From the NCBI GenBank assembly GCA_017308255.1, contig JAFKFN010000010.1, forward strand, positions 62,001 to 126,000: DNA of 64,000 nt, read 5' to 3'. This stretch comes from Altererythrobacter sp. GTDB taxonomy: Bacteria; Pseudomonadota; Alphaproteobacteria; Sphingomonadales; Sphingomonadaceae. A program made the translations under genes and the position numbers. The first letter of the stretch is position 1, and each line of letters starts with the position of its first letter. Shown here one piece after another: positions 1 through 9,773 of this stretch. The notes under the pieces were generated by a model that searched no databases, was not told the DNA's origin, and saw only the letters and a list, made by a program, of their open reading frames with translations.

Positions 1-1070
1 AGGCGGGGCGCACGGCCGTGCAGAGCCTGCTCGCCGAATGGGGCGGCGGCGCGCTCGTCGCCAGCCATGATCGCGCGCTGCTCGGGCTCATGGACCGTAT
101 CGTCCAGCTTTCGCCGGTGGCGGTTACGATCCATGGCGGCGGCTGGGCCGATTTCGTTGCCCAGCGCGATGCCGCACGGGAAGCGGCGAGCGCGGATCTG
201 GATCGCTCGCGGCGCGAGCTTGCGCGGCAGCGTCGGGAGGCTCGGGACCGCACGGAAAGGCAGCAGCGCCGCGACCGCATGGGACGAGCGGCCAGCGCTC
301 GCGGCGATTTGCCGAAGATCCTTCTCGGCGCGCGTAAAGAGCGGGCGGAAGGCACCGCGGGTGCTGGCCGCGCCCTGGGTGAACGGAAGGAAGCAGAAGC
401 CCGCGCGGCGGTGGAGGCGGCCCGGCAGCGGATCGAAGTGGTGATCCCGCGCCGCTTCACCTTGCCGCCCTCGGGCCTGCCGCCCCATCGCACCTTGCTG
501 CGGATGGAGAACGTTTCTCTGGCCAGGGGCGGGCGGCGCCTGTTTGAATCGCTGACACTGTCGCTCACCGGCCCCGAACGCGTGGCGATCGCCGGGCCGA
601 ACGGCGCCGGCAAGACCAGCCTGATCCGCCTGGTGACCGGCGAAATCGCGCCGGATTCCGGTAAGGTAAGCGCCGCGCGCGAGCGGATCGCACTGGTCGA
701 CCAGCATGCCCGCCTGCTCGATCCGGTGCTGTCGGTGGTCGGGAATATGCGCGCGCGACATGCCGCCCTGACTGCACACCGGGCACACGAAGTGGCCGCC
801 CGTTTCGCCTTTCGTAACGAGGAAGCCTTGCGGCCGGTCGCCACGATGAGCGGCGGCGAGCGTTTGCGGGCAGCCCTGGCCGTGGCGTTCGCCGATCCGG
901 CGGTGCCGCAGCTGCTGGTGCTGGACGAGCCGACCAATCACCTCGATCTCGAATCCATCGAGGAACTGGAGAATGCCCTGGTTTCGTATGACGGGGCCTT
1001 GCTCGTGGTCAGCCATGATACGGCGTTTCTCGAGGCCATCGGCGTCCAGCGGACGGTCCGGCTCGGATGA
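1..1070 (+). CDS. ABC-F family ATP-binding protein, C-terminal part (cut by window edge)
   Basis: This is the 3' part of a duplicated ATPase of the ABC-F type: two nucleotide-binding domains and no membrane domain. ABC-F proteins act in the cytoplasm, mostly on ribosomes. The frame is open to base 3, so the GTG at 18 is an internal codon. The first visible residues are the end of domain 1 (H-loop ASHDRALL). Then comes a long charged, arginine-rich linker, and then a complete second domain: Walker A GPNGAGKTS (about 595-620), signature MSGGERLR (about 846-869), Walker B LLVLDEPTNHLDL, and H-loop VVSHD. The first Walker A lies outside the window. Whether it acts in antibiotic protection or translation cannot be read from this sequence. 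Confidence 0.9.
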   Translation, partial: AGRTAVQSLLAEWGGGALVASHDRALLGLMDRIVQLSPVAVTIHGGGWADFVAQRDAAREAASADLDRSRRELARQRREARDRTERQQRRDRMGRAASARGDLPKILLGARKERAEGTAGAGRALGERKEAEARAAVEAARQRIEVVIPRRFTLPPSGLPPHRTLLRMENVSLARGGRRLFESLTLSLTGPERVAIAGPNGAGKTSLIRLVTGEIAPDSGKVSAARERIALVDQHARLLDPVLSVVGNMRARHAALTAHRAHEVAARFAFRNEEALRPVATMSGGERLRAALAVAFADPAVPQLLVLDEPTNHLDLESIEELENALVSYDGALLVVSHDTAFLEAIGVQRTVRLG

Positions 1071-2399
<1,329 letters not shown>

Positions 2400-2412
2400 A
2401 ACGCCCCTTCTC

Positions 2413-2492
2413 TCATTCCCGCGAAAGCGGGAACCCAGTCGGCTCTCTTGCGCTGTTACACCCCGGGTCCCCGCTTTCGCGGAGATGACGAA
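2413..2492. repeat. Palindromic intergenic repeat, family A, copy 1
   Basis: Two inward-facing arms, TCCCGCGAAAGCGGGAACCC and a GGGTCCCCGCTTTCGCGG partner, flank a less conserved centre. Each arm is itself a short hairpin, giving a REPIN/BIME-like layout. Further copies lie at 25208-25280 and 45081-45182. This copy sits between ccrM and folP, which are co-directional, so it may stabilise or separate their transcripts. Confidence 0.8.
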
Positions 2493-2572
2493 GGTTGAGT
2501 GGGGCTCCCGCCTCAAAATCCAGCCCCAACAATTCGCTTGAAGCCCGCTCCGCCGCCTGCAACGTGCCGCCC

Positions 2573-3688
2573 ATGGCAGACAAGCTTTACATCCAGCCGC
2601 TGACGCTGGTTTCCAGCCCGCAGGCCGTGGGCGGCGATGCCATTCGGCTGGCCGGCGGCATGGCTTATGCGCGCGAGTTCGCGGTGACGGTCACGCGCGA
2701 GGGCGATGTGGTGCAGCGCGAGCTGGCGACTGCCGAGACCATCGAGCGCGCGCTGGAGCATCTGCCTGACGAGCTGGGGGCGGAGGCGGAGGCGCAATGG
2801 GCCGGCCTGCGCGCGGCGCATCCACCGCTGCAACTGGGCGGGCGGACGGTGCGGCTCGACCAGCCGCAGATCATGGGTATCCTCAACGTCACGCCCGACA
2901 GCTTCTCCGACGGTGGCAAATTCCTCGACGATCCCGAGGAAGCGCGTACTCACGCCGCCGCGATGCACGAGTCGGGGGCGGCGATCATCGACATCGGCGG
3001 CGAAAGCACGCGCCCCGGCGCGGCGGCGGTGTGGGAGGGTGACGAGATTGCCCGCGTCGTCCCGGCGATCGAGCATTGCGTGGCGATGGGCGCGGCGGTG
3101 AGCGTGGACACGCGGCGCCAGGCGGTGATGGAAGCGGCGCTCGCCGCCGGCGCGCACGTGATCAACGACGTTTCGGCCTTGTACCATGATCCAAGGAGCC
3201 TGGACTTCGCGGCCGCCAGCGGTGCGCCCGTGATCCTGATGCACGCGCCTGGCCAGGGTGAGGATCTTCACGCCGGCGGAAGCTATGGCAACGTGGTGTT
3301 CGACGTGTTCGACGCCCTGCGCGCGGCGCGGGATCGGGCGATCGCGGGCGGCATCGCGGCCGAGCGGATCATCCTCGATCCCGGCATCGGCTTCGGCAAG
3401 ACCATGGCCGAGAACCTGGCCCTGCTGAACGCGCTGCCGCTGTTCCATGCGCTCGGCCGGCCGATCCTGCTGGGGGCCAGCCGCAAGCGTATGATCGGCG
3501 CGCTGAGCAACGAGGCGGCCGCGCACAGGCGGCTGGGCGGCAGCATCGCGCTGGCCATGCGCGGGATGGAAGCAGGCGTCCAGCTCCTGCGCGTTCATGA
3601 CGTTTACGACACCGTGCAGGCGCGCAACGTCTGGCGCGGGCTGAGGGATGCGGCGCTGACGGATTTCGCCGGGCTGGCGGATGGTTAG
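2573..3688 (+). CDS. folP: Dihydropteroate synthase
   Basis: Condenses p-aminobenzoate with the pterin pyrophosphate in folate synthesis; target of sulfonamides. Pterin-site motifs of the TIM barrel are present: MGILNVTPDSFSDGG (about residues 100-115), DIGGESTRPGA, and LDPGIGFGKT, with GASRKR near the end. At 371 residues it is about 95 longer at the N-terminus than the usual 270-280. That extension (MADKLYIQPLTLV...) looks like coding sequence and continues into the barrel without a break. I took ATG 2573 rather than the upstream start at 2495, because that stretch runs out of the repeat. It follows ccrM. Confidence 0.95.
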   Translation: MADKLYIQPLTLVSSPQAVGGDAIRLAGGMAYAREFAVTVTREGDVVQRELATAETIERALEHLPDELGAEAEAQWAGLRAAHPPLQLGGRTVRLDQPQIMGILNVTPDSFSDGGKFLDDPEEARTHAAAMHESGAAIIDIGGESTRPGAAAVWEGDEIARVVPAIEHCVAMGAAVSVDTRRQAVMEAALAAGAHVINDVSALYHDPRSLDFAAASGAPVILMHAPGQGEDLHAGGSYGNVVFDVFDALRAARDRAIAGGIAAERIILDPGIGFGKTMAENLALLNALPLFHALGRPILLGASRKRMIGALSNEAAAHRRLGGSIALAMRGMEAGVQLLRVHDVYDTVQARNVWRGLRDAALTDFAGLADG

Positions 3689-3702
3689 GGGCGCACCCCA
3701 AG

Positions 3703-3736
3703 TTCGTCATTGCTTCGCTACGCTCGCAATGACGAA
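3703..3736. repeat. Palindromic intergenic repeat, family B, minimal copy
   Basis: GTCATTGC (3706-3713), then TTCGCTACGCTC, then GCAATGAC (3726-3733): a single-hairpin version of the longer element at 32032, 35151 and 58391. It lies between the convergent genes folP and the SDR gene. Confidence 0.75.
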
Positions 3737-3760
3737 TGTTCTCACGCAGGGGATGGCGCC

Positions 3761-4522
3761 TCAGAGCGAATAGCCGCCGTCGCTGACCAGCACGGTGCCG
3801 GTGATGTTCGCCGCCAGGTCGGACAGCAGGAAGCCGATCTGGCCAGCGATCTCTTGCGGGGTGGCGTAGCGGGCGAGGGGCGTGGCCATCTTCGCCATGG
3901 CGTCGACAGCCGCCGCGCGGCTGCCTGTTTGGGCGACAAGATCCTGGAAGAACGGCAGATCGTCCCAGATCGGCGTATCCACCCCGCCGGGGGCGATGGC
4001 GTTGACGCGGATGCGGCGGGGCGCGGCTTCCTTTGCCGCGACTTTGGCGAGCTGGATCACCGCCGCCTTGGACGCGCCATAGGCCGCCGTGTTCGGTTCC
4101 GCCTTCAGCCCAGACACCGAGGCTGTCAGGACGGCCGAGCCGCCATCGGGCAGGAGACGCAGCGCCGTGCGCAGCGACAGGAACATGCCGTCGAGATTGA
4201 TCGAGAGCACTTTGCGCCAATCGTCGAAGCTCAATTCGGCAAGCGGCCCGCCGGCACTGATGCCGGCATTGAGCACCGCGTGATCGATGCGGCCGGCTTC
4301 GGCCTCCAGGCGATCCCACAGAGCGGGATCGGCGACATCGCCCACGAAGGACGCCCGCTCGCAAGGAAGATCGAGCGCGGCCAGGCCGGCTTCATCGCGA
4401 TCGACCAGCACCAGCCGCGCCATGCCGCGCTCCGCGAGCCAGGCGGCCGTCGCCGCGCCGATGCCCGAGGCCGCGCCCGTGACAAGGGCGGAGCGCCCAT
4501 CGAACCGGAAATCGTCTGCCAT
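3761..4522 (-). CDS. SDR family NAD(P)-dependent oxidoreductase
   Basis: Classical short-chain dehydrogenase/reductase of 253 residues. The N-terminal Rossmann motif TGAASGIG is at about 15-22, followed by NAG (LNAGIS), the catalytic serine in TASVSG, and the YGASK motif. An aspartate after the second strand (LVDRDEAG) points to NAD rather than NADP. The substrate cannot be told; such enzymes act on hydroxyl/keto groups of small molecules. ATG 4522 is chosen because homology starts there, although the frame stays open to 5260. It lies 38 bases downstream of the regulator at 4561-5979 on the same strand and may be co-transcribed with it. Confidence 0.88.
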   Translation of the reverse strand: MADDFRFDGRSALVTGAASGIGAATAAWLAERGMARLVLVDRDEAGLAALDLPCERASFVGDVADPALWDRLEAEAGRIDHAVLNAGISAGGPLAELSFDDWRKVLSINLDGMFLSLRTALRLLPDGGSAVLTASVSGLKAEPNTAAYGASKAAVIQLAKVAAKEAAPRRIRVNAIAPGGVDTPIWDDLPFFQDLVAQTGSRAAAVDAMAKMATPLARYATPQEIAGQIGFLLSDLAANITGTVLVSDGGYSL

Positions 4523-4560
4523 CCGCAAGGGGATACCGAGCGGGCAGGCCCATGTCGACG

Positions 4561-5979
4561 TCAGGCGGCGCTCTCGATGCCGAGATCGCTGAGCTTGCGG
4601 TAGAGCGTCGAGCGCCCGATCCCGAGCCGCCGCGCGACTTCGGTCATGCGACCGCGATAATGGCCGATGGCCAGACGGATCACGTCGGCCTCGATCTCTT
4701 CGAGCGGGCGCAAGTTGCCGTCTGCCGTGTAAAGCTGCACGCCGACGCCTTCCTGCGCGGAGAAGCCGCCCGTCTCCATCTCGCCGAGCATCTCGCTCAG
4801 CTGCGGGAAGTCGTCTTCGGTCAGCGCATTGCCGTCGCAGAACACGGCGGCGCGGAACAGCACCGCCTGCAGCTGGCGGACATTGCCCGGCCAGTCGAAC
4901 GCGGAGAGCAGTTGCAGCGCGGTATCGGTTATGCCGAGCGGCCGCAGGCCCGGCTGCTCGCCGATCCGGGCGAGGAAGTGGCGGGCGAGGGCCGGCACGT
5001 CGCCCGTGCGTTCGCGCAAGGGCGGCAGGACGATCGAGGTATTGGCCAGAAGCTCCAGCAGATTGGGGCGGAAATGGCCGGTGGCGACCAGATCGGCCAG
5101 CGGCAGGTTGCTGGCCGCGATCACCCGCACGTCCACCCGGAAGCTGTGGTTCGCGCCGATCGGCCGTATCGAGCGATTGGCCAGCGCTTCGGCCAGCCGG
5201 TCCTGCAATTCGGGCGAGAGGCGGTCGACCTCGTCGAGCAGCAGGGTGCCGCCGTCGCAATGCTGCAAGGCGCCGATCTGGCGTTCGAAGGCGCCGGGGA
5301 AGGCCCCTTTCTCATGCCCGAACAGCAGCGATTCGAGGCTGCTGCCGGGCACGCTGCCGATCACGATGGAGCGGAACGGCGCCTTGGCCCGCGGGCTGGC
5401 GGCGAACATCGCCCGCACCAGCATTTCCTTGCCGGTGCCGATTTCGCCTTCGATCAGCACCGCGCCGTGGCCGCGCGCGGCCTTGGCCGCCTTGGCCAGG
5501 GCATCGCGGAACGGCGGGGCAGTGCCGATCATCGAATCGAAATCGAGCAGGCCCGGCATCTTCTCGGTCAGCGGGGTCAGCTCGTCATGCGAGGTTTCGC
5601 GCGTGGTGGTGTTGCGCAGCGCCTGCATCAGCCGATCGGGAGAAACCGGCTTCACCAGGTAATCGGTGGCCCCGGCGCGCATCGCCTCCACCGCCAGAAG
5701 CGGCGAGGTGCTGGCGGTGAGCATGAGGATGGGCAGGGCCGGGCGGCGTTCCTTCAATTCGCCGATCAGCTCGCAAGCCTGATCGCCGGGAACCCATTGG
5801 TCGAGGATGATGGCGGAAAGCTGCATGCCCTGGCGGGTGCCCAGCGTGGCCACCGCGGTTTCCGAATCGCGCACGACCAGCGTTCGCCACCCCTCACGCG
5901 CGGCCAGCGCGGTGATCAGGCGGCTTTGCGCCGGCTCGTCATCAATAAGCATCAAAAGGCGCTGCTCGGCCTCGGCCAT
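4561..5979 (-). CDS. NtrC-like response regulator with altered GAFTGA loop
   Basis: 472 residues in three domains. The receiver (about 1-125) has the acidic pair IDDE, phospho-acceptor aspartate in AIILDQW, threonine in LTAST, and lysine in YLVKP. The AAA+ core (about 150-390) has Walker A GEIGTGKE and Walker B GGTLLLDEVD. A Fis-type helix-turn-helix ends the protein (VARRLGIGRSTLYRKL). The loop that touches sigma-54, normally GAFTGA, reads GAFPGA (proline at residue 228), and the usual FREDLYYRL sequence reads FRPNLLELL. It may therefore act without sigma-54 or in a modified way. The start at 5979 has AGGTGG upstream; ATG 6012 is an alternative. No sensor kinase is adjacent. Confidence 0.85.
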   Translation of the reverse strand: MAEAEQRLLMLIDDEPAQSRLITALAAREGWRTLVVRDSETAVATLGTRQGMQLSAIILDQWVPGDQACELIGELKERRPALPILMLTASTSPLLAVEAMRAGATDYLVKPVSPDRLMQALRNTTTRETSHDELTPLTEKMPGLLDFDSMIGTAPPFRDALAKAAKAARGHGAVLIEGEIGTGKEMLVRAMFAASPRAKAPFRSIVIGSVPGSSLESLLFGHEKGAFPGAFERQIGALQHCDGGTLLLDEVDRLSPELQDRLAEALANRSIRPIGANHSFRVDVRVIAASNLPLADLVATGHFRPNLLELLANTSIVLPPLRERTGDVPALARHFLARIGEQPGLRPLGITDTALQLLSAFDWPGNVRQLQAVLFRAAVFCDGNALTEDDFPQLSEMLGEMETGGFSAQEGVGVQLYTADGNLRPLEEIEADVIRLAIGHYRGRMTEVARRLGIGRSTLYRKLSDLGIESAA

Positions 5980-6186
5980 TCGTCTTCCACCTCGCTCGTT
6001 GCTGATAGCCATATCGCAAGCCGGTAAAGAGCGGATTAAGCAGTGAATTCGGGCATTCGCGTGACATGCCCGCGGTTCATCGGCGCGGATCGGCGCCCGG
6101 GACTCAGGACGGGCTTGAGCGCGCCCCCTTGCGGCGATAGAGCAGCCGGCCACAAACAGGGTTCGAGCATCAGGAGCGTCCGAGAC

Positions 6187-6309
6187 ATGGAATCGGCAAA
6201 CAACTTGAAGGCACACGAAAAGACGTATCTCGGCTTCGTCGAGATGCTCAAATGGGCGGTGCCTGCGATCGCCGTGATCAGCTTCATCGTTATCCTGCTG
6301 ATTTCCTGA
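6187..6309 (+). CDS. aa3-type cytochrome c oxidase subunit IV (small)
   Basis: A 40-residue protein with a short hydrophilic N-terminus (MESANNLKAHEKTYLGF) and one membrane helix (WAVPAIAVISFIVILL). This matches the bacterial aa3 oxidase subunit IV family, whose role in the oxidase is minor or unclear. AGGAG lies 11 bases upstream of ATG 6187. It precedes pntAA by 16 bases, so it probably heads the transhydrogenase operon. No other oxidase gene is present here. The 207 bases upstream, divergent from the regulator gene, should hold promoters for both, but I could not pick out convincing ones. Confidence 0.85.
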   Translation: MESANNLKAHEKTYLGFVEMLKWAVPAIAVISFIVILLIS

Positions 6310-6325
6310 CGGTCCGGCTGGAGGG

Positions 6326-7447
6326 ATGCGGATCGCCGTATTGCAGGAACGGGCGGCCGGGGAAACCCGGGTCGCCGCCACGCCGGAAACGGTCCGCAAG
6401 TTCGTGGCCCTGGGGGCCACCGTTGCGGTGGAGCGCGGGGCGGGCGAAGCCGCTGCCGTAAACGATGCTGCTTTCGAGGAAGCGGGGGCCGAGCTGGGCT
6501 CCGCCGCCGAGGTGGTGAAGGGGGCCGACATCGTGCTGGCGGTGCAGGCGCCCGAGCCGGCCGCGCTGGCGGGCGCGAGTGGCGGCGCGTGGGTGGCCGC
6601 GACTTTCAACCCCTTTGCCGAGAAAGACCGCGTGGCCGCCTATGCCGCCGCCGGGCTGGAAGCGCTGGCGATGGAGTTCATGCCGCGCATCACCCGCGCG
6701 CAGAGCATGGACGTGCTCTCCAGCCAGTCGAATCTGGCCGGATACAAGGCCGTGCTCGCGGCCGCCGGCGAATATGGCCGCGTCTTTCCGATGATGATGA
6801 CCGCCGCCGGCACGGTGGCCGCGGCCAGGGTGTTCGTGATGGGGGTGGGCGTGGCCGGCCTGCAGGCGATCGCCACCGCGCGGCGGCTGGGGGCGCAAGT
6901 CTCCGCCACCGACGTGCGCAGCGCGACGAAAGAGCAGATCCTGTCTCTGGGCGCGAAGCCGATCTTCGTGGAAAGCGTCGCCGGGATCGAGGGCGAAGGC
7001 AGCGGCGGCTATGCCACCGAGATGAGCGAGGAATACCAGAAGGCGCAGGCCGAGCTGGTTTCCAGCCATATCGCCAAGCAGGACATCGTCATCACCACAG
7101 CGCTGATCCCGGGGCGGGCGGCGCCGCGGCTGATCAGCGACGCGCAGATCGCCACGATGAAGCCCGGCAGCGTGATCTTCGACCTGGCGGTGGCCCAGGG
7201 CGGCAATGTGGAGCACAGCGTGGCCGACGAGATCGTGGAGCGCCACGGCGTGAAGATCATGGGCTATTCCAACACGCCCGCGCATCTGGCCGCCGACGCA
7301 TCGGCGCTGTTCGCGCGCAATCTCTACAATTTCCTCTCCGCCTTCTGGGACAAGGAGCAGGGCCGGCCGGTGCTCGATGAAGAAATCGGCGATGCCGTGC
7401 GGCTGACCAAGGGCGGCAAGATCGTGAACGAGAGGATCGGACAATGA
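6326..7447 (+). CDS. pntAA: NAD(P) transhydrogenase subunit alpha, part 1
   Basis: NAD(H)-binding domain I of the proton-translocating transhydrogenase, which makes NADPH from NADH using the proton gradient. 373 residues, starting with the family's MRIAVLQER...ETRVAATPETV. The nucleotide-binding loop GVGVAGLQAIATARRLGA is at about 172-189, and SQSNLAGYKAV is also conserved. The split alpha subunit is usual in alphaproteobacteria. Its stop overlaps the start of the VOC gene (ATGA at 7444), so the two are translationally coupled. Confidence 0.95.
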   Translation: MRIAVLQERAAGETRVAATPETVRKFVALGATVAVERGAGEAAAVNDAAFEEAGAELGSAAEVVKGADIVLAVQAPEPAALAGASGGAWVAATFNPFAEKDRVAAYAAAGLEALAMEFMPRITRAQSMDVLSSQSNLAGYKAVLAAAGEYGRVFPMMMTAAGTVAAARVFVMGVGVAGLQAIATARRLGAQVSATDVRSATKEQILSLGAKPIFVESVAGIEGEGSGGYATEMSEEYQKAQAELVSSHIAKQDIVITTALIPGRAAPRLISDAQIATMKPGSVIFDLAVAQGGNVEHSVADEIVERHGVKIMGYSNTPAHLAADASALFARNLYNFLSAFWDKEQGRPVLDEEIGDAVRLTKGGKIVNERIGQ

Positions 7448-7941
7448 AGATTTCCACGATCGCGCTGGCGGCCGCCGCGCTGGGCATCGGCGCATCGGCC
7501 GGTGCGCAGGGGCCGGAAGTGGCCGCCGCGCTGGAGTTCAACCATTTCATGGTCGCGATCTCGGTGAACGACATCGAGAAAGAGACCGATTGGTTCGTCG
7601 ACAGCCTGGGCTTCACGGTGGCCAAGGATGCCGTGCTGCGCGACGGGGCGGTGCATTTCCGCTGGCTGACCAACGGCAACGAGCGGATCGAACTGATCAA
7701 GACCGTCGATTCGCAGCCCGGCCCCGCGCGCCCGGCGCCTCCGGGCCATGCGGCGATCCGCGGCATCACCCAGGTGACGCTGGAGACGCCGGATATCGAA
7801 GCCACCAGGGCTGCGCTGGCCGCCAAGGGCGTCACGCCCGCGCTCGACATCACCGAAGTCGCGCCGCTGGGCATCAAGGTGATGTACCTGCTCGATCCCG
7901 AAGGCAACGCCGTCGAGATCGCGCAGAAAGTGAGCGGGTAG
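7444..7941 (+). CDS. Secreted VOC (glyoxalase-fold) family protein
   Basis: 165 residues. A signal peptide (MKISTIALAAAALGIGASAGA, cleavage near AQG) leads into two beta-alpha-beta-beta-beta modules of the vicinal oxygen chelate fold: FNHFMVAISVNDIEKETDWFVDSLGF, then ITQVTLETPDIEATRAAL and a terminal LDPEGNAVEIAQ. His, two Glu and a Gln-like position could bind a metal. The substrate is unknown. It lies between pntAA and pntAB, overlapping the first by 4 bases and 9 bases before the second, where no gene is normally found. The signal peptide implies a periplasmic role, so it is unlikely to be part of the NAD-binding domain. Confidence 0.82.
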   Translation: MKISTIALAAAALGIGASAGAQGPEVAAALEFNHFMVAISVNDIEKETDWFVDSLGFTVAKDAVLRDGAVHFRWLTNGNERIELIKTVDSQPGPARPAPPGHAAIRGITQVTLETPDIEATRAALAAKGVTPALDITEVAPLGIKVMYLLDPEGNAVEIAQKVSG

Positions 7942-7950
7942 GGGCCGGCC

Positions 7951-8232
7951 ATGGACTTCATCTCCATCCTCTCGATCTTCGTGCTGGCCTGCTTCGTGGG
8001 CTATTACGTGGTCTGGTCGGTCACCCCGGCGCTGCATACGCCGCTGATGGCGGTGACCAACGCGATCTCCAGCGTGATCATCGTCGGCGCGCTGATCGCG
8101 GCCGCCGCTTCGGGCAATCCGGTGGCCAAATGGCTCGGACTCGTGGGCGTGGCGCTGGCGAGCGTGAACATCTTCGGCGGCTTCGCGGTGACGGCGCGAA
8201 TGCTGGCGATGTACAAGAAGAAGGAACGCTAG
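7951..8232 (+). CDS. pntAB: NAD(P) transhydrogenase subunit alpha, part 2 (membrane)
   Basis: 93 residues with three hydrophobic helices (FISILSIFVLACFVGYYVVW, ISSVIIVGALIAAAA, LGLVGVALASVNIFGGFAV) and a positive tail (ARMLAMYKKKER). This is the membrane part of the alpha subunit and helps form the proton path with PntB. Its stop is 15 bases before the preferred pntB start. It is normally next to pntAA; here the VOC gene lies between them. Confidence 0.93.
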   Translation: MDFISILSIFVLACFVGYYVVWSVTPALHTPLMAVTNAISSVIIVGALIAAAASGNPVAKWLGLVGVALASVNIFGGFAVTARMLAMYKKKER

Positions 8233-8247
8233 GGGGTGGAGCATTCC

Positions 8248-9717
8248 GTGAATCCGTGGGTGGCGCTGGCCTACCTCGCCGCCGGCGTGTGCTTCATCCT
8301 GGCGCTGCGCGGGCTTTCGTCGCCCGCGACCAGCCGTAGGGGCAATCGCTTCGGCATGATTGGCATGTTAATCGCCGTGGTCACCACGCTGATCACGCAC
8401 GGCCTGGGCTTCGATCTTTCGATCGGGGAGACCGCGGCCACGGCAGGGCTGGATTTCGATCCGGCCGCGCTGTTCGAGATCGTCGTCGCCATCGGTATTG
8501 GCGCGGCGATCGGGCTGATCATCGCGCGGCGCATCCAGATGACGGCGATGCCGCAGCTGGTGGCGGCGTTCCACTCGCTTGTCGGCCTCGCGGCGGTGCT
8601 GGTCGCGGCGGCGGCGTTCGTGAACCCGGATGCGTTCGGCATCCTCGGGCTCGACGGCAATATCCTGACCGTGAGCCGTATCGAAATGGCGCTGGGCGCC
8701 GCCATCGGCGCGATCACGTTCTCCGGCTCGGTGATCGCTTTTGCCAAGCTCAACGGCAACATGTCGGGCTCGCCGATCCTGCTGCCGGCGCGGCACGTCA
8801 TCAATCTGGGCACGCTGCTGGCGATCATTGTCCTGACGGCTCTGTTCGCTCTGTCGGGGCAGGCGGGGCCGGGCGAGAACCCGATGTTCTGGGTGATCGT
8901 GGCGCTGTCCTTCGCGATCGGCTTCCTGCTGATCATCCCGATCGGCGGGGCGGACATGCCGGTGGTGGTGTCGATGCTGAACAGCTATTCCGGCTGGGCG
9001 GCGGCGGCGATGGGGTTCACGCTGCACAACACGGCGATGATCGTGACGGGGGCGCTGGTCGGCAGTTCTGGCGCGATCCTCAGCTATATCATGTGCCGGG
9101 CGATGAATCGCAGCTTTATCAGTGTGATAGCTGGTGGATTTGGCGCGAGTTCGAGCGGCGCCGATGGCGGCGCCAAGGAACAGCGGCCTTACAAGCAGGG
9201 CAGCGCGGAAGATGCCGCCTTCATGCTCAAGCAGGCCGAAAACGTCATCATCATCCCCGGCTACGGCATGGCCGTGGCCCAGGCGCAGCACGCGCTGCGC
9301 GAGATGGCGGACCTGCTGAAGGCCGAAGGCGTCAACGTCAAATACGCCATCCACCCGGTGGCGGGCCGGATGCCTGGCCACATGAACGTGCTGCTGGCCG
9401 AAGCCAACGTGCCTTATGACGAGGTGTTCGAGCTGGAGGACATCAACAGCGAGTTCGCCCAGGCCGACGTGGCCTTCGTCATCGGCGCCAATGACGTGGT
9501 CAACCCGGCGGCCAAGACCGACAAGTCCAGCCCGATCTACGGCATGCCGGTGTTCGATGTGGAGAAGGCCAAGACGATCATGTTCATCAAGCGCTCGATG
9601 GGCGGGGTCGGCTATGCCGGGGTGGACAACGAGGTGTTCTATCTCGACCAGACGATGATGCTGCTGTCCGACGCCAAGAAGATGGTCGAGGAGATCAACA
9701 AGGCTCTGGGACATTAG
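8248..9717 (+). CDS. pntB: NAD(P) transhydrogenase subunit beta
   Basis: Membrane domain plus NADP(H)-binding domain III. About nine hydrophobic segments occupy residues 1-290. The soluble domain follows, with the GYGMAVAQAQ dinucleotide motif, HPVAGRMPGHMNVLLAEA, and FVIGANDVVNPAA, then KRSMGGVGYAGVDN. I chose GTG 8248 because GGAG sits six bases upstream. GTG 8236 is in frame but lies too close to its purine run. This gives 489 residues, within the family range. It is the last gene of the cox4-pntAA-VOC-pntAB-pntB unit. Confidence 0.94.
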   Translation: MNPWVALAYLAAGVCFILALRGLSSPATSRRGNRFGMIGMLIAVVTTLITHGLGFDLSIGETAATAGLDFDPAALFEIVVAIGIGAAIGLIIARRIQMTAMPQLVAAFHSLVGLAAVLVAAAAFVNPDAFGILGLDGNILTVSRIEMALGAAIGAITFSGSVIAFAKLNGNMSGSPILLPARHVINLGTLLAIIVLTALFALSGQAGPGENPMFWVIVALSFAIGFLLIIPIGGADMPVVVSMLNSYSGWAAAAMGFTLHNTAMIVTGALVGSSGAILSYIMCRAMNRSFISVIAGGFGASSSGADGGAKEQRPYKQGSAEDAAFMLKQAENVIIIPGYGMAVAQAQHALREMADLLKAEGVNVKYAIHPVAGRMPGHMNVLLAEANVPYDEVFELEDINSEFAQADVAFVIGANDVVNPAAKTDKSSPIYGMPVFDVEKAKTIMFIKRSMGGVGYAGVDNEVFYLDQTMMLLSDAKKMVEEINKALGH

Positions 9718-9773
9718 CTAGTCCGCGATAACCGGACATTCATCGTTCCACCGGCACGCTTCGCGCGGGCAAC

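Noticed and set aside
4552-6027. Long plus-strand ORF of 491 aa
   Set aside because: Antisense to the NtrC-like regulator; sequence is rich in Arg, Ala, Gly, Gln and His without any family motif. A GC-rich shadow.
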